A stretch of DNA of 64,000 bases from Hyphomicrobiales bacterium (GTDB lineage Bacteria; Pseudomonadota; Alphaproteobacteria; Rhizobiales; Rhizobiaceae), in the NCBI GenBank assembly GCA_900467185.1, contig UBPA01000007.1:310001-374000 (forward strand), written 5' to 3'. The first letter of the stretch is position 1. The number at the start of each line of letters is the position of its first letter. Below are positions 1 to 7,826 of the stretch, piece after piece. Position numbers and translations under genes: made by a program. The notes beneath the pieces were generated by a model, which saw nothing but the letters and a program-made list of their open reading frames with translations, searched no databases and was not told where the DNA came from.

Positions 1-177
1 GCGGCAGGGACCGAGCTTGTTCAGGAAGAACAGAAATTTGCTGCGGGCCAGCGAAACGCCTTCTTCCGTCATCGACTGATTGATGAGCCGGTGAACGCGG
101 TGATACAGCTCGAACAGCTTGTCGGAGACGTCGAAGGTCGTTTTCATAGATTGGAGATGGACGTTATGAGGGCCCAT
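1..177 (-). CDS. MarR-family transcriptional regulator, N-terminal part (runs off the window)
   Basis: Reading leftward from an ATG at 177 gives 59 open codons that continue past base 1. The translation (MGPHNVHLQSMKTTFDVSDK, then a helical stretch with HRLINQSMTEEGVSLARSK and FLFFLNKLGPCR) looks like the N-terminal dimerisation helices of a MarR-type winged-helix repressor. An internal ATG at 147 is an alternative start. The DNA-binding wing lies outside the window, so the assignment rests on the helical N-terminus only. It is transcribed away from the nuclease gene at 385, and the roughly 200 bases between them hold no other gene that I can see and probably carry both promoters. Confidence 0.6.
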   Translation of the reverse strand, partial: MGPHNVHLQSMKTTFDVSDKLFELYHRVHRLINQSMTEEGVSLARSKFLFFLNKLGPCR

Positions 178-384
178 GTCAAATGCCTTCACGGGGATGT
201 CAGGAGCGGTCGCCCGAAACCCGGCGGCGGTGTCCGACGCGCCACAGAGGTGACGACGAGGCGCACTCTCCGGCTCGAGCTTTGACGGTGCCCCGAGCGC
301 TCGTGGCGCAGGGGCCGGTGGAAAGACGCGGCCGCGCAAGCCGAAACGATTGACCTTTCCGCACCGCCGGGCCCATGGTCGGGC

Positions 385-1659
385 ATGGCTTTCCGCTTCG
401 TTCACACCGCAGATCTTCACCTCGATTCTCCGCTGCGCAGTCTCGCCCTTCGCAATGGCGAGCTGGCCGAGCATGTCCGTGGCGCGACGCGGGCCGCGTT
501 GACGGCCATCGTCGATCTCTGCATCGCGGAGGCGGCCGATGCGCTCCTGATCGCAGGCGATCTCTATGATGGCTCGCAGACCTCGATGAACACGGCCCTG
601 TTCCTCATGGCCGAGATGCGCCGGCTGGAGGCGGCCGGGGTGCGCGTTTTCGTCATTCGTGGCAATCACGACAACCAGTCCGCCATCCGCCGCGAGCTGA
701 CCTTTCCCGACAATGTGCATGTCTTTTCCAACCGCACCAAATCGGTGAAGGCCGCGACGCTGCCGGACGGGCGGGCCGTCTATATCCACGGCATCGGCTT
801 CGATCAGCCGCATGCTCCGGACAGCCTGCTGCCGTCCTTTCCCGGCCCGCAGGCAGACAGTGTCAACATCGGCATGCTGCACACGAGCCTTGCCGGGGCG
901 CCGGGACACGATCTCTACGCGCCCTGCAGCGTGGCGGAGCTGGCCGCGCACGGTTTCGACTACTGGGCGCTCGGGCATGTGCATCATCGCCTCGTGCACA
1001 GCGAGACGCCGCTGATCGTCATGCCGGGCATGCCGCAGGGCCGCGATATCAACGAGGCGGGCGCGAAAAGCGTGACGCTGGTGACGGTCGAGGCCGGCGG
1101 TGCGATCCGCCATGATGAGCGACGCATCGGCGGCGCCGTCTTCGAGCGGGCGACGATCGATCTCACCGGGATCGCGGAGTGGCGTGAGCTTCTGGCCCGC
1201 ATCGATGACGATCTCGCGCGCCGCGTGGCGGCAGCCGCTGCCGAGCACCTCATCCTTCGCCTTCACCTGACGGGCGCGACACCGCTCGCCTTCCGCCTGA
1301 AACGCGACCCCGCCTTCCTGATGGACGAGGTGACGGGCCTCGCCAACGCCGTGCCGGGCTGCTGGGTGGAGAAGATCGAGATCGACTGTCATGCGCCGGA
1401 GATGGCTGCCGCAGCGGATGCGGGTCTCGATCCCGCCGCCGAGCTGTCGGCGCTGATCCATGGCGACGTGCTTGCCTCCCACGGGTTCCGCCAGCAGGCG
1501 GCCGATCTCATGGCCGAACTTCTCGGCCAGCTACCCCGCGAGCTGCGGGAGACTTTCGGAACGGACGAGACGACGGTCGAGGTGCTTCTGGCCGGGATCG
1601 CGCGCGACGGCAGCGACGAGGTGCTGGCGCATGTGCGGGCCGGCGAGGGCGGTCACTGA
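385..1659 (+). CDS. SbcD/YhaO-like DNA repair exonuclease (metallophosphoesterase)
   Basis: This is a 424-residue calcineurin-type metallophosphoesterase. The metal-binding motifs are in order: DLH at residues 10-12, GDLYD at 58-62, GNHD at 93-96, a His in LHTSL at 166 and GHVH at 197-200. These fit the Mre11/SbcD/YhaO nuclease family, which cuts DNA ends together with an SMC-like ATPase. About 200 residues after the nuclease core probably form the capping and partner-binding region. Its TGA overlaps the ATG of the ATPase gene at 1659, which points to translational coupling and a shared complex. It is nearer the YhaO type than classical SbcD by partner architecture. The exact substrate is not visible. 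Confidence 0.85.
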   Translation: MAFRFVHTADLHLDSPLRSLALRNGELAEHVRGATRAALTAIVDLCIAEAADALLIAGDLYDGSQTSMNTALFLMAEMRRLEAAGVRVFVIRGNHDNQSAIRRELTFPDNVHVFSNRTKSVKAATLPDGRAVYIHGIGFDQPHAPDSLLPSFPGPQADSVNIGMLHTSLAGAPGHDLYAPCSVAELAAHGFDYWALGHVHHRLVHSETPLIVMPGMPQGRDINEAGAKSVTLVTVEAGGAIRHDERRIGGAVFERATIDLTGIAEWRELLARIDDDLARRVAAAAAEHLILRLHLTGATPLAFRLKRDPAFLMDEVTGLANAVPGCWVEKIEIDCHAPEMAAAADAGLDPAAELSALIHGDVLASHGFRQQAADLMAELLGQLPRELRETFGTDETTVEVLLAGIARDGSDEVLAHVRAGEGGH

Positions 1660-4600
1660 TGCGTCTTTCCGCCCTCGATCTCGTCCGCTACGGCAAGTTC
1701 ACCGGCAAGCTGCTGGATTTCGGCCCCGCGCAACCGGGCAAACCCGACCTGCATCTGATCTACGGCCCGAACGAGGCCGGCAAGTCTACGCTGTTTTCGG
1801 CTGTGCTCGACCTGTTCTTCGGCATCGAGGGCCGCAGCACCTACAACTTCCTGCATCCGTACCCGGCCATGCGCATCGGCGCGACGGTGGAGACGGGCGG
1901 TCGCAGCCAGTCCCTGTTCCGCGTCAAGCGCCAGCAGAACACGCTGATCGACGCCAACGATCAGCCGCTGCCGGAAGGGCTGCTCGCCAACGCTTTCGGC
2001 ACGGTGGACCGCGCAACCTATCAGCTGATGTTCTCGCTCGACGACGACAGCATCGAGAAGGGTGGGGAGAGCATTCTTCGCAGCGAAGGCGAGCTGGGGT
2101 CCCTGTTGTTTTCCGCGAGCTCCGGCCTGCCGGATCTGACCGGCGTCATGGCCGACCTCAAGGGACGCACGGACGCCTTCTATCGCCCGCAGGCGCGCAA
2201 GCACCGGCTGGCGGAACTGAAAGCCGAGCTGGATGCGCTGAAGGACGAGCGTGCGGCCATCGATGTCAGCCAGCGCGAATATACGGCGCTCCGCAAAACG
2301 CGGGATCTGGCAACGGAGCGGCACGCGGCGGCGCTTGCGGCCCGCGCCGGGCTCCGCGTTCAATGGGACGGCGTGCAGGCGAAGCTCGACGGCCTGCCGC
2401 TTCTCCTGCGGCTGCGGGCCCTGCGCGGCGAGCTGGCCACGCTCAGCGACCTGCCGGACCCGCCCGCCGTCTGGCACCAGATGCTGCCGGACCTGATGCG
2501 GGCGGAGACCGAGATCGGCACGCGCCTGACGCAGGTCGCAGCCGACATCGCCCGCCGCACGCAGGAGCGCGACCTGCTTGCGCGCGACAAGGCCGCGCTC
2601 GCCCTGCGCGGCGACCTCCTCCATCTGGAAAGCTCGGGGCTGGAAGCCCGCTACCGCACGGCAGCGCAGGACATGCCGTCCCGCACGCAGGAGCGAGCAG
2701 CGGTTTCCGCCGATCTGGCCGCGCGGCTGCTGCAACTCGGCCGAACGACAGACGAGGACCCCGCGGCGCTGCTCATTCCGGCCGCGACCATCGGCAAGCT
2801 CAGGGCGCTTGCCGAGACGCATGCGCGCCTCACCGAACGCCAGGATGCGGCCCGGCGGGAACGCGCATCGGCAGAGGCCGCCCACCGCGAGGCGCTGCAA
2901 CGGGCCGAGGCGGTCGGCGACAACGCGGTCCCGCAGGTTTCCGCGACGCCGACGACGGGCGACCCGCAGGCGCTGTCCGACCTGCTGCGCGCTTTGCGGC
3001 GCGAGGATTTTCCGCTGCGGCAGAAGGCGGCGCGCGAGGAGTTGGCGCGGCTGGAGGATCTCCTGGCCGACCAGCTGGCAGCCCTGCCGGGCCGGCACGA
3101 TGCCGACAGCCTGGCGCTTGCGCCCGTGCCGGTAGAAGGCGATCTGGCCGACTGGTCGTTCAAGACCGAGACCTCGAGCGAGCGCCTGCGTCGGCTCGAC
3201 GAGCGCCGTGCGGAGATCGCCCTGCAGCGGGCCACCGCACAGGCCGAGCGCGACACGCTGCTGGCGCAGGCGGAGTTTGCCGATGACGATCGGGTTGCCG
3301 CGCTGCGCCGCGCGCGCGATGCGGCCTGGCGGGCGCATCGCGACACGCTGACCCCGGACACGGCCGACCATTTCGCAAACGCGCTCGACAGGGACGACAG
3401 GGCCAGCGCCTTGCGCCTGACCCAGACCGAGCATATTGCCCGCAGCCGCGCGCTGGCGGTGACGATCGCCGACCTCGATGCACGCCAGGCCGCGCACGAC
3501 CAGCAGCGGAACGAGCTGCTCGCGGAACGCAGCACGCTCGATGCCGCCATTGCGGCGGCAGCGGCAGCCTGTGGTCTCCCGGCCGACCTGTCGCTGCCGC
3601 GGCTGGAAGACTGGTTGCAACGCCGGTTGACGGCGCTGGAAACACGCGCCGCCTTGCGCGCCATGCGCCAGAAGCGCGCGCAGGCGGATACCGACGAGGA
3701 GCGGGCGATGACCCGGCTGGCCGCGGCGTTCGGGACCGCGCTGCCACAGGATTTCGAGACGGCGCTGGCCTTCGGCGAGCGCGTGCTCGCGGCGGCGCAG
3801 GCCGAGGCCGCCGAGGGGCGCACGCTGCGGGAAAACCTGAAGCGGACGGAAGCGGCGCTTGCATCGCGGCGTGGCGACGCGGATGCGGCGGAGACGGCGA
3901 TGGCGACATGGGCGGATGGCTGGGGCGAGTGCCTCGCCGGTCTCTGGCTGGCGCCCGAAGGCGCGTTGCCGGGCCCGGCCGAAGTGATGCCGACGCTGGC
4001 GGTGTTGGCCGAGATCGAGCGTCTGGTGCAGCGCCGCAGCGATTTCGACCATCGTATTCAGGCCATGGGCCGGGACCAGACCGCGTTCGCGACCGTCATC
4101 GCCAGCTGTTGCAAGGTGCTGGAGCTGCCGGCCGGCGACGATCCGCTCGCGGTTTTCACCATGCTGCAGCAGCGTGTCGCAAGCGCCGAGCAGGTGGAGG
4201 CGCTGTTCGATCGTCTGTCGCAGGAGCTCGATGAGCGCGAGCGCGAGGCGCTGTCACTGGCCGAAGCCCAGGAGCGGCACGAGGCCGGCAAGCGCGACAT
4301 GCTCGCCTTCTTCGGCTGCACAGACCTTGCCGATGTCGCCGTCCACCTCGAAACCGCCAAGACCCGGACACGGCTGCGGGAGCGCATTGCGGAAACCGAG
4401 GCCGATCTGGCCGCACGTTTGCGCGTCGGCACGGCGGAGGAGGCCGAGATGGTGCTCGTCGCGCTGGATGAGGAGGGCCTGCGCCGCGACGCCGCCGAGC
4501 TGGCTGCGCGCCACGACGCGGCCGACCGGATGGTGCAGGACCGCCATGCCGAACTGCGCGATGCGGAGCGCGGGCTGGAAAAAGCCGCGGGCGACGACGC

Positions 4601-5132
4601 GGCCGCCCATATCGAGGAACGCCGGCGCACGGTGCTCGCCGATATCGAGGAGCAGGCGCTCGCCTATCTCCGGCTGCGGTCCGGCCTGCTGGCCGCCGAT
4701 ATGGCGTTGCGCCTGTATCGCGAGCGGCATCGCAGCGCGATGATGCAGCGGGCCTCCGCCGCCTTCGCCACCATCAGCGGCGGGGAATATGAAGGCCTTT
4801 CGACCGAGATGGAGAAGGGGGCGGAGTTCCTGCTGGTCCGCTCGGCTTCGGGCGCGACCAAGCTTGCCAAGGATCTGTCGAAAGGCACGCGCTTTCAGCT
4901 CTACCTCGCGCTCCGCATGGCCGGCTTCCACGAGATCAGTGCCCAACGGGAGGCCTTGCCCTTCATCGCCGACGACATCATGGAAACCTTCGACGACGCC
5001 CGCGCCTTCCACGCCTTCCGCCTGATGGCGGATATGGCGGGGGTCGGCCAGGTCATTTACCTAACCCATCACGAACACCTCTGCGACATCGCCCGCAGAG
5101 CCTGCCCGGATGTCGTGCTGCACCGGCTTTGA
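1659..5132 (+). CDS. YhaN-like large AAA/SMC-type ATPase, partner of the upstream nuclease
   Basis: This is a 1157-residue protein with an ABC/SMC-type ATPase split over its two ends. Walker A GPNEAGKST is at residues 36-44. A signature-like LSKGTRFQLYLAL (about 1073-1085), Walker B with FIADDIMETFDD (about 1102-1113) and an H-loop region LTHHEH lie near the C-terminus. The roughly 900 residues between are rich in Ala, Arg, Glu and Leu with heptad-like spacing, as expected of a long coiled coil. No CxxC zinc hook is present, which separates it from Rad50/SbcC and favours the YhaN/AAA_27 group. The start overlaps the stop of the nuclease gene. The pair probably forms a DNA-end-processing complex in the cytoplasm. 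Confidence 0.82.
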   Translation: MRLSALDLVRYGKFTGKLLDFGPAQPGKPDLHLIYGPNEAGKSTLFSAVLDLFFGIEGRSTYNFLHPYPAMRIGATVETGGRSQSLFRVKRQQNTLIDANDQPLPEGLLANAFGTVDRATYQLMFSLDDDSIEKGGESILRSEGELGSLLFSASSGLPDLTGVMADLKGRTDAFYRPQARKHRLAELKAELDALKDERAAIDVSQREYTALRKTRDLATERHAAALAARAGLRVQWDGVQAKLDGLPLLLRLRALRGELATLSDLPDPPAVWHQMLPDLMRAETEIGTRLTQVAADIARRTQERDLLARDKAALALRGDLLHLESSGLEARYRTAAQDMPSRTQERAAVSADLAARLLQLGRTTDEDPAALLIPAATIGKLRALAETHARLTERQDAARRERASAEAAHREALQRAEAVGDNAVPQVSATPTTGDPQALSDLLRALRREDFPLRQKAAREELARLEDLLADQLAALPGRHDADSLALAPVPVEGDLADWSFKTETSSERLRRLDERRAEIALQRATAQAERDTLLAQAEFADDDRVAALRRARDAAWRAHRDTLTPDTADHFANALDRDDRASALRLTQTEHIARSRALAVTIADLDARQAAHDQQRNELLAERSTLDAAIAAAAAACGLPADLSLPRLEDWLQRRLTALETRAALRAMRQKRAQADTDEERAMTRLAAAFGTALPQDFETALAFGERVLAAAQAEAAEGRTLRENLKRTEAALASRRGDADAAETAMATWADGWGECLAGLWLAPEGALPGPAEVMPTLAVLAEIERLVQRRSDFDHRIQAMGRDQTAFATVIASCCKVLELPAGDDPLAVFTMLQQRVASAEQVEALFDRLSQELDEREREALSLAEAQERHEAGKRDMLAFFGCTDLADVAVHLETAKTRTRLRERIAETEADLAARLRVGTAEEAEMVLVALDEEGLRRDAAELAARHDAADRMVQDRHAELRDAERGLEKAAGDDAAAHIEERRRTVLADIEEQALAYLRLRSGLLAADMALRLYRERHRSAMMQRASAAFATISGGEYEGLSTEMEKGAEFLLVRSASGATKLAKDLSKGTRFQLYLALRMAGFHEISAQREALPFIADDIMETFDDARAFHAFRLMADMAGVGQVIYLTHHEHLCDIARRACPDVVLHRL

Positions 5133-5358
5133 GGCTCTGCAGACTCCGGCGGCACCGCCCGTCCTGCTGCGGACTTGCAGGCGGGCGCCATCAGGCCCTA
5201 TAGGGGTGCACCGTGCCGGCTTTCATCACGATGACGGCCGCAGAAACTCTTCGCGCCGCGACGCCGGCGACGAGGGGCAGACGGCAAGGGAAAGCCGGAG
5301 CGCATGTGCGTGGCGGGCTTTTCGCATTCGAGCGTGGCCCGTCGGGCCGGAGGCAGCG

Positions 5359-5739
5359 ATGAACAATTTCCATGTCGGCCAGAAGGTCGTCTGCATCGAC
5401 GACAAGTTCAAGAACGTCTCGATCGACCAGCTGATCCGCAAAGGCGAGATCTACACGATCCGTTGGGTCGGCCCGTACAGCCATTATATCGACGGCGAGT
5501 TCATTGGCGTGAAGCTGGAGGAAATCCACCGCGGCAATGATGATGGCCCGGAAGGGTACGGCGCTGCCGACATGCCCTACCGTGCGACGCGCTTCCGCCC
5601 GCTGCTCAAGGATCGCCTGTCGACGTTGAAGAACCTTCTAGCCCCCACGCCGAAGGGCGAAACGCCCTATGCACCGCCGGCACCCGAAGAGCCGAAGCGC
5701 GCCGCACCGAAGCGGGAAAAGGAAAAGGTCGATATCTGA
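5359..5739 (+). CDS. Hypothetical rhizobial protein, 126 aa
   Basis: The chosen ATG at 5359 follows the purine-rich GGAGGCAGCG. The open frame extends upstream to 5110, but that part overlaps the end of the previous gene and looks non-coding. The first 60 residues (MNNFHVGQKVVCIDD, then KGEIYTIRWVG and GEFIGVKLEEIHRG) read like a small beta-rich, SH3-like domain. The C-terminal third is Pro/Lys-rich and ends in a charged tail (EEPKRAAPKREKEKVDI). The beta-rich part resembles conserved hypothetical proteins of Rhizobiales that I recall. No catalytic motif is seen and no function is assigned. Confidence 0.7.
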   Translation: MNNFHVGQKVVCIDDKFKNVSIDQLIRKGEIYTIRWVGPYSHYIDGEFIGVKLEEIHRGNDDGPEGYGAADMPYRATRFRPLLKDRLSTLKNLLAPTPKGETPYAPPAPEEPKRAAPKREKEKVDI

Positions 5740-5832
5740 GGCGGGAGCGGTCCGCGCTTCGCGCCGGGCCGCTTGTCACATTTACCAAAGAGGCTTTGGC
5801 CGTCTTTGGCGGTCTGCCAAATGGCGCGTGTC

Positions 5833-6063
5833 TTAGCGATCGCTCCTGCGGCGATGGCTGTCCTGCAGGAGATCCTGCAGCGCGGCCTCGCTGATCATGC
5901 CGCACTGGAAGACGTGGATCCTGCGCGCCGCTGCTACGTCGCCCGTTTCGGCGCCGGCGGTGCAATGGTCCTCGAAGACGCGCTCCAGCGCGTGGCCGCC
6001 GCGAGGCGCATGCCGAGTGTCCGGGCGTCTGTCGGTCTTAAGACCGAAATCCCTTGTGGGCAT
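5833..6063 (-). CDS. Possible small hypothetical protein (76 aa)
   Basis: A leftward frame starts at an ATG preceded by GGGGAG at a normal distance, and its third codon positions are mostly G or C, as in neighbouring genes. The product (MPTRDFGLKTDRRPDTRH at the start; HVFQCGMISEAALQDLLQDS near the end) matches nothing I recognise. A plus-strand frame of about 125 codons (5821-6195) covers the same bases, so the strand is uncertain. The rest of 5740-6502 contains no frame I can support. It has a GC-rich inverted repeat at about 5749-5774 (possible terminator of the previous gene) and AT-richer sequence near 6120-6200. Confidence 0.25.
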   Translation of the reverse strand: MPTRDFGLKTDRRPDTRHAPRGGHALERVFEDHCTAGAETGDVAAARRIHVFQCGMISEAALQDLLQDSHRRRSDR

Positions 6064-6502
6064 GAAGATCTCCCCGGGTTTGACTGGCATGTGATTGTAC
6101 AGGACGGATGGGAACTGGCGACTCCGAGATCTGACCTATCAATCATCATAGACGAGCTGAATTTTTCAAAGCGTCCTGAAAAATACTACGCCTGACAGGA
6201 TACTACGCCCGGCCAATGACGCGGAAATGACCGTTTCGTGACATTCAGGCGTGCCGGCAACCGCGCGTGCGAAAGCGCGGATCGGAGGCGTCCGCGAGCA
6301 GATGCCATTCATTGCCGACATCGAACGGCTTTTGCAGAAACAGGCGCCAGACGTCGGAGCCTCAGATTTTCGCGACGCTGGCGCTGCTCGAAAGCGCGAA
6401 GGATCATAACACTTGGCGTGATGCGGAACATCCCGTCGATCCGGGTGTTGAGGGTCACGCAGGCGCACGTGATGTGCCCATGCGCTCGGGAGGATGGACA
6501 TC

Positions 6503-6781
6503 ATGAGCAGCAATGTCGAACCAAGGACGTTCGGGCATGGAACGATGGAGGGCAGCAAGGACGTCGATGCGTGCCAAGCCGCGCTGAACGAGGCCTTTGA
6601 AGCGATCACGGCGAGTGGCGAGGTGAGCGTGGGCTCTGCCGCCGGCGCCGAACTCCCGCCAGAACTCCAGGAACTGATCAAGCAGGCGGAGTCCTCCGGC
6701 TGGAACCGCGATGTGGCGGAGGAGGCGATCCGCCAGTTGGCGCGTGAACGGCTTGGTGCCAGCGGCGCGTCCTTCGACTGA
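6503..6781 (+). CDS. Small hypothetical protein, 92 aa
   Basis: The ATG at 6503 lies 9 bases after a GGGAGG ribosome-binding site. An in-frame ATG at 6494 touches that site and is unlikely. The protein is acidic and helical, with ELPPELQELIKQAESSGW and DVAEEAIRQLARERLG in the second half, and a polar N-terminus. I recognise no family. It is the first gene of a tight run of three small genes (24 and 42 bases apart) that ends at the terminator near 7493-7530, so it is probably co-transcribed with the DUF4174 gene. Confidence 0.6.
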   Translation: MSSNVEPRTFGHGTMEGSKDVDACQAALNEAFEAITASGEVSVGSAAGAELPPELQELIKQAESSGWNRDVAEEAIRQLARERLGASGASFD

Positions 6782-6805
6782 CGATGCATACGACAGGAGA
6801 CGACC

Positions 6806-7225
6806 ATGCTGAAATCCCTGATGACCGAAATTTTCGGCGTTGGCCCGCATCCGGAAGAAACATCCGGGAACCTGCATGATCTGCAGTGGGAGAAACGCGT
6901 GATCGTGATCTTCTCCGACCCCGCCGGCCTCAAATCCGATGCTCAGCTTGGTGCCTTGCGGGCGGACAAGGACGCGCTTCGCCAGCGTGACCTTGCAATC
7001 TTCACGGTCGATGGCAACGAGGTGCACCCCGCCTTCGGCTCGGACGTCGTGCCCCAGGCCCATACGTTGCGCAAGGAACTGGGCTGCGCACCCGGCGCCT
7101 TTGCCCTCGTGCTGGTCGGCAAGGATGGCCACGTGAAGAGCCGTTACGACGACGTGGTCGATCCCGATGTGCTTTTCGCCGAGATCGACAGCATGCCGAT
7201 GCGGCAGGCCGAAATTCACCGATAG
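6806..7225 (+). CDS. DUF4174 domain protein
   Basis: This 139-residue protein has the look of the DUF4174 group: LHDLQWEKRVIVIFSD near residue 25, a central segment DLAIFTVDGNEVHP, and FALVLVGKDGHVKSRYDD towards the end. Together these suggest a small thioredoxin-like alpha/beta fold. The CxxC redox pair of true thioredoxins is absent; only one Cys is visible, in ELGCAPGAF. The start follows CAGGAGACGACC. It sits in the middle of the three-gene unit 6503-7426. Its role is unknown; stress- or redox-linked binding is only a guess from the fold. Confidence 0.7.
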   Translation: MLKSLMTEIFGVGPHPEETSGNLHDLQWEKRVIVIFSDPAGLKSDAQLGALRADKDALRQRDLAIFTVDGNEVHPAFGSDVVPQAHTLRKELGCAPGAFALVLVGKDGHVKSRYDDVVDPDVLFAEIDSMPMRQAEIHR

Positions 7226-7267
7226 GCCCGCGAACCGGCTGGCAGATCCATACCGAAAGGAGACATC

Positions 7268-7426
7268 ATGTCCAACGTGCCCGATCCCACTCCGACGCCG
7301 GTCCCCGGCAATCCGCCGATCCCGACACCCATGCCGCCGATCACCGAACCGGAACCGGACCGTCTGCCCGACGAAACGCCGAATCCCAATCCCGACGAGA
7401 ACGACGCACCGCCGCTCTCCGTATAA
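7268..7426 (+). CDS. Short proline-rich peptide, 52 aa
   Basis: An ATG at 7268 follows AAAGGAGACATC, a near-ideal ribosome-binding site. The product is dominated by Pro with Thr, Asn, Asp and Glu (MSNVPDPTPTPVPGNPPIPT at the start, ending DENDAPPLSV), without Cys, aromatic residues or a membrane segment. It is probably disordered. Its position as the last gene before a strong terminator, with correct spacing to the DUF4174 gene, argues that it is translated. No homologous family is recognised and function is unknown. Confidence 0.6.
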   Translation: MSNVPDPTPTPVPGNPPIPTPMPPITEPEPDRLPDETPNPNPDENDAPPLSV

Positions 7427-7492
7427 GCGCCCGCGATAGGCACTTGCCCACAGCTTGTGTGTCCTGACATGCGCGGGACGAGGAACGATCTT

Positions 7493-7530
7493 AAAAAATG
7501 CGACAGCAACCACCGGCTGTCGCATTTTTC
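7493..7530. terminator. Strong intrinsic terminator (bidirectional)
   Basis: A perfect stem AAAAATGCGACAG / CTGTCGCATTTTT encloses a 10-base loop (7507-7516) and is flanked by A-runs on the left and T-runs on the right. It closes the unit of three small genes. The next gene starts at 7827. The intervening 300 bases hold no clear gene and presumably the promoter of the transporter operon. Confidence 0.85.
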
Positions 7531-7826
7531 TGTTTGGTGAAGGCGCAGAACCGACAATGCGCCCTTGCAATGGCGACAGATTACCGTTGACGTAAGGTGC
7601 GAGCGCATCTCTGGACATGCATATTTGCCTTGGAGCGGAGCGGGACTATAAGAAAGACATCTCTCATACAACGGAATCCTGCAACCGTCAGAACGGTAAC
7701 TCAAAGATTTCACTTGCTTCGTTCATGTGGATCGATCGTTGGATCAGGGTTGCCTTTGCGAGATTTTTCGCCTCTGTTGACGCTTTAGCGCTACCGCAAT
7801 GGCGCAAACAGGCAAGGAGATCAACG

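Noticed and set aside
1653-4052. Minus-strand frame of 799 codons opposite the YhaN-like gene
   Set aside because: It is antisense to a gene with intact Walker motifs, and has no ribosome-binding site or recognisable domain.
5110-5358. N-terminal extension of the 126-residue protein
   Set aside because: The added residues overlap the end of the ATPase gene, are rich in Arg/Cys/Pro and lack a start signal. The ATG at 5359 has a ribosome-binding site.
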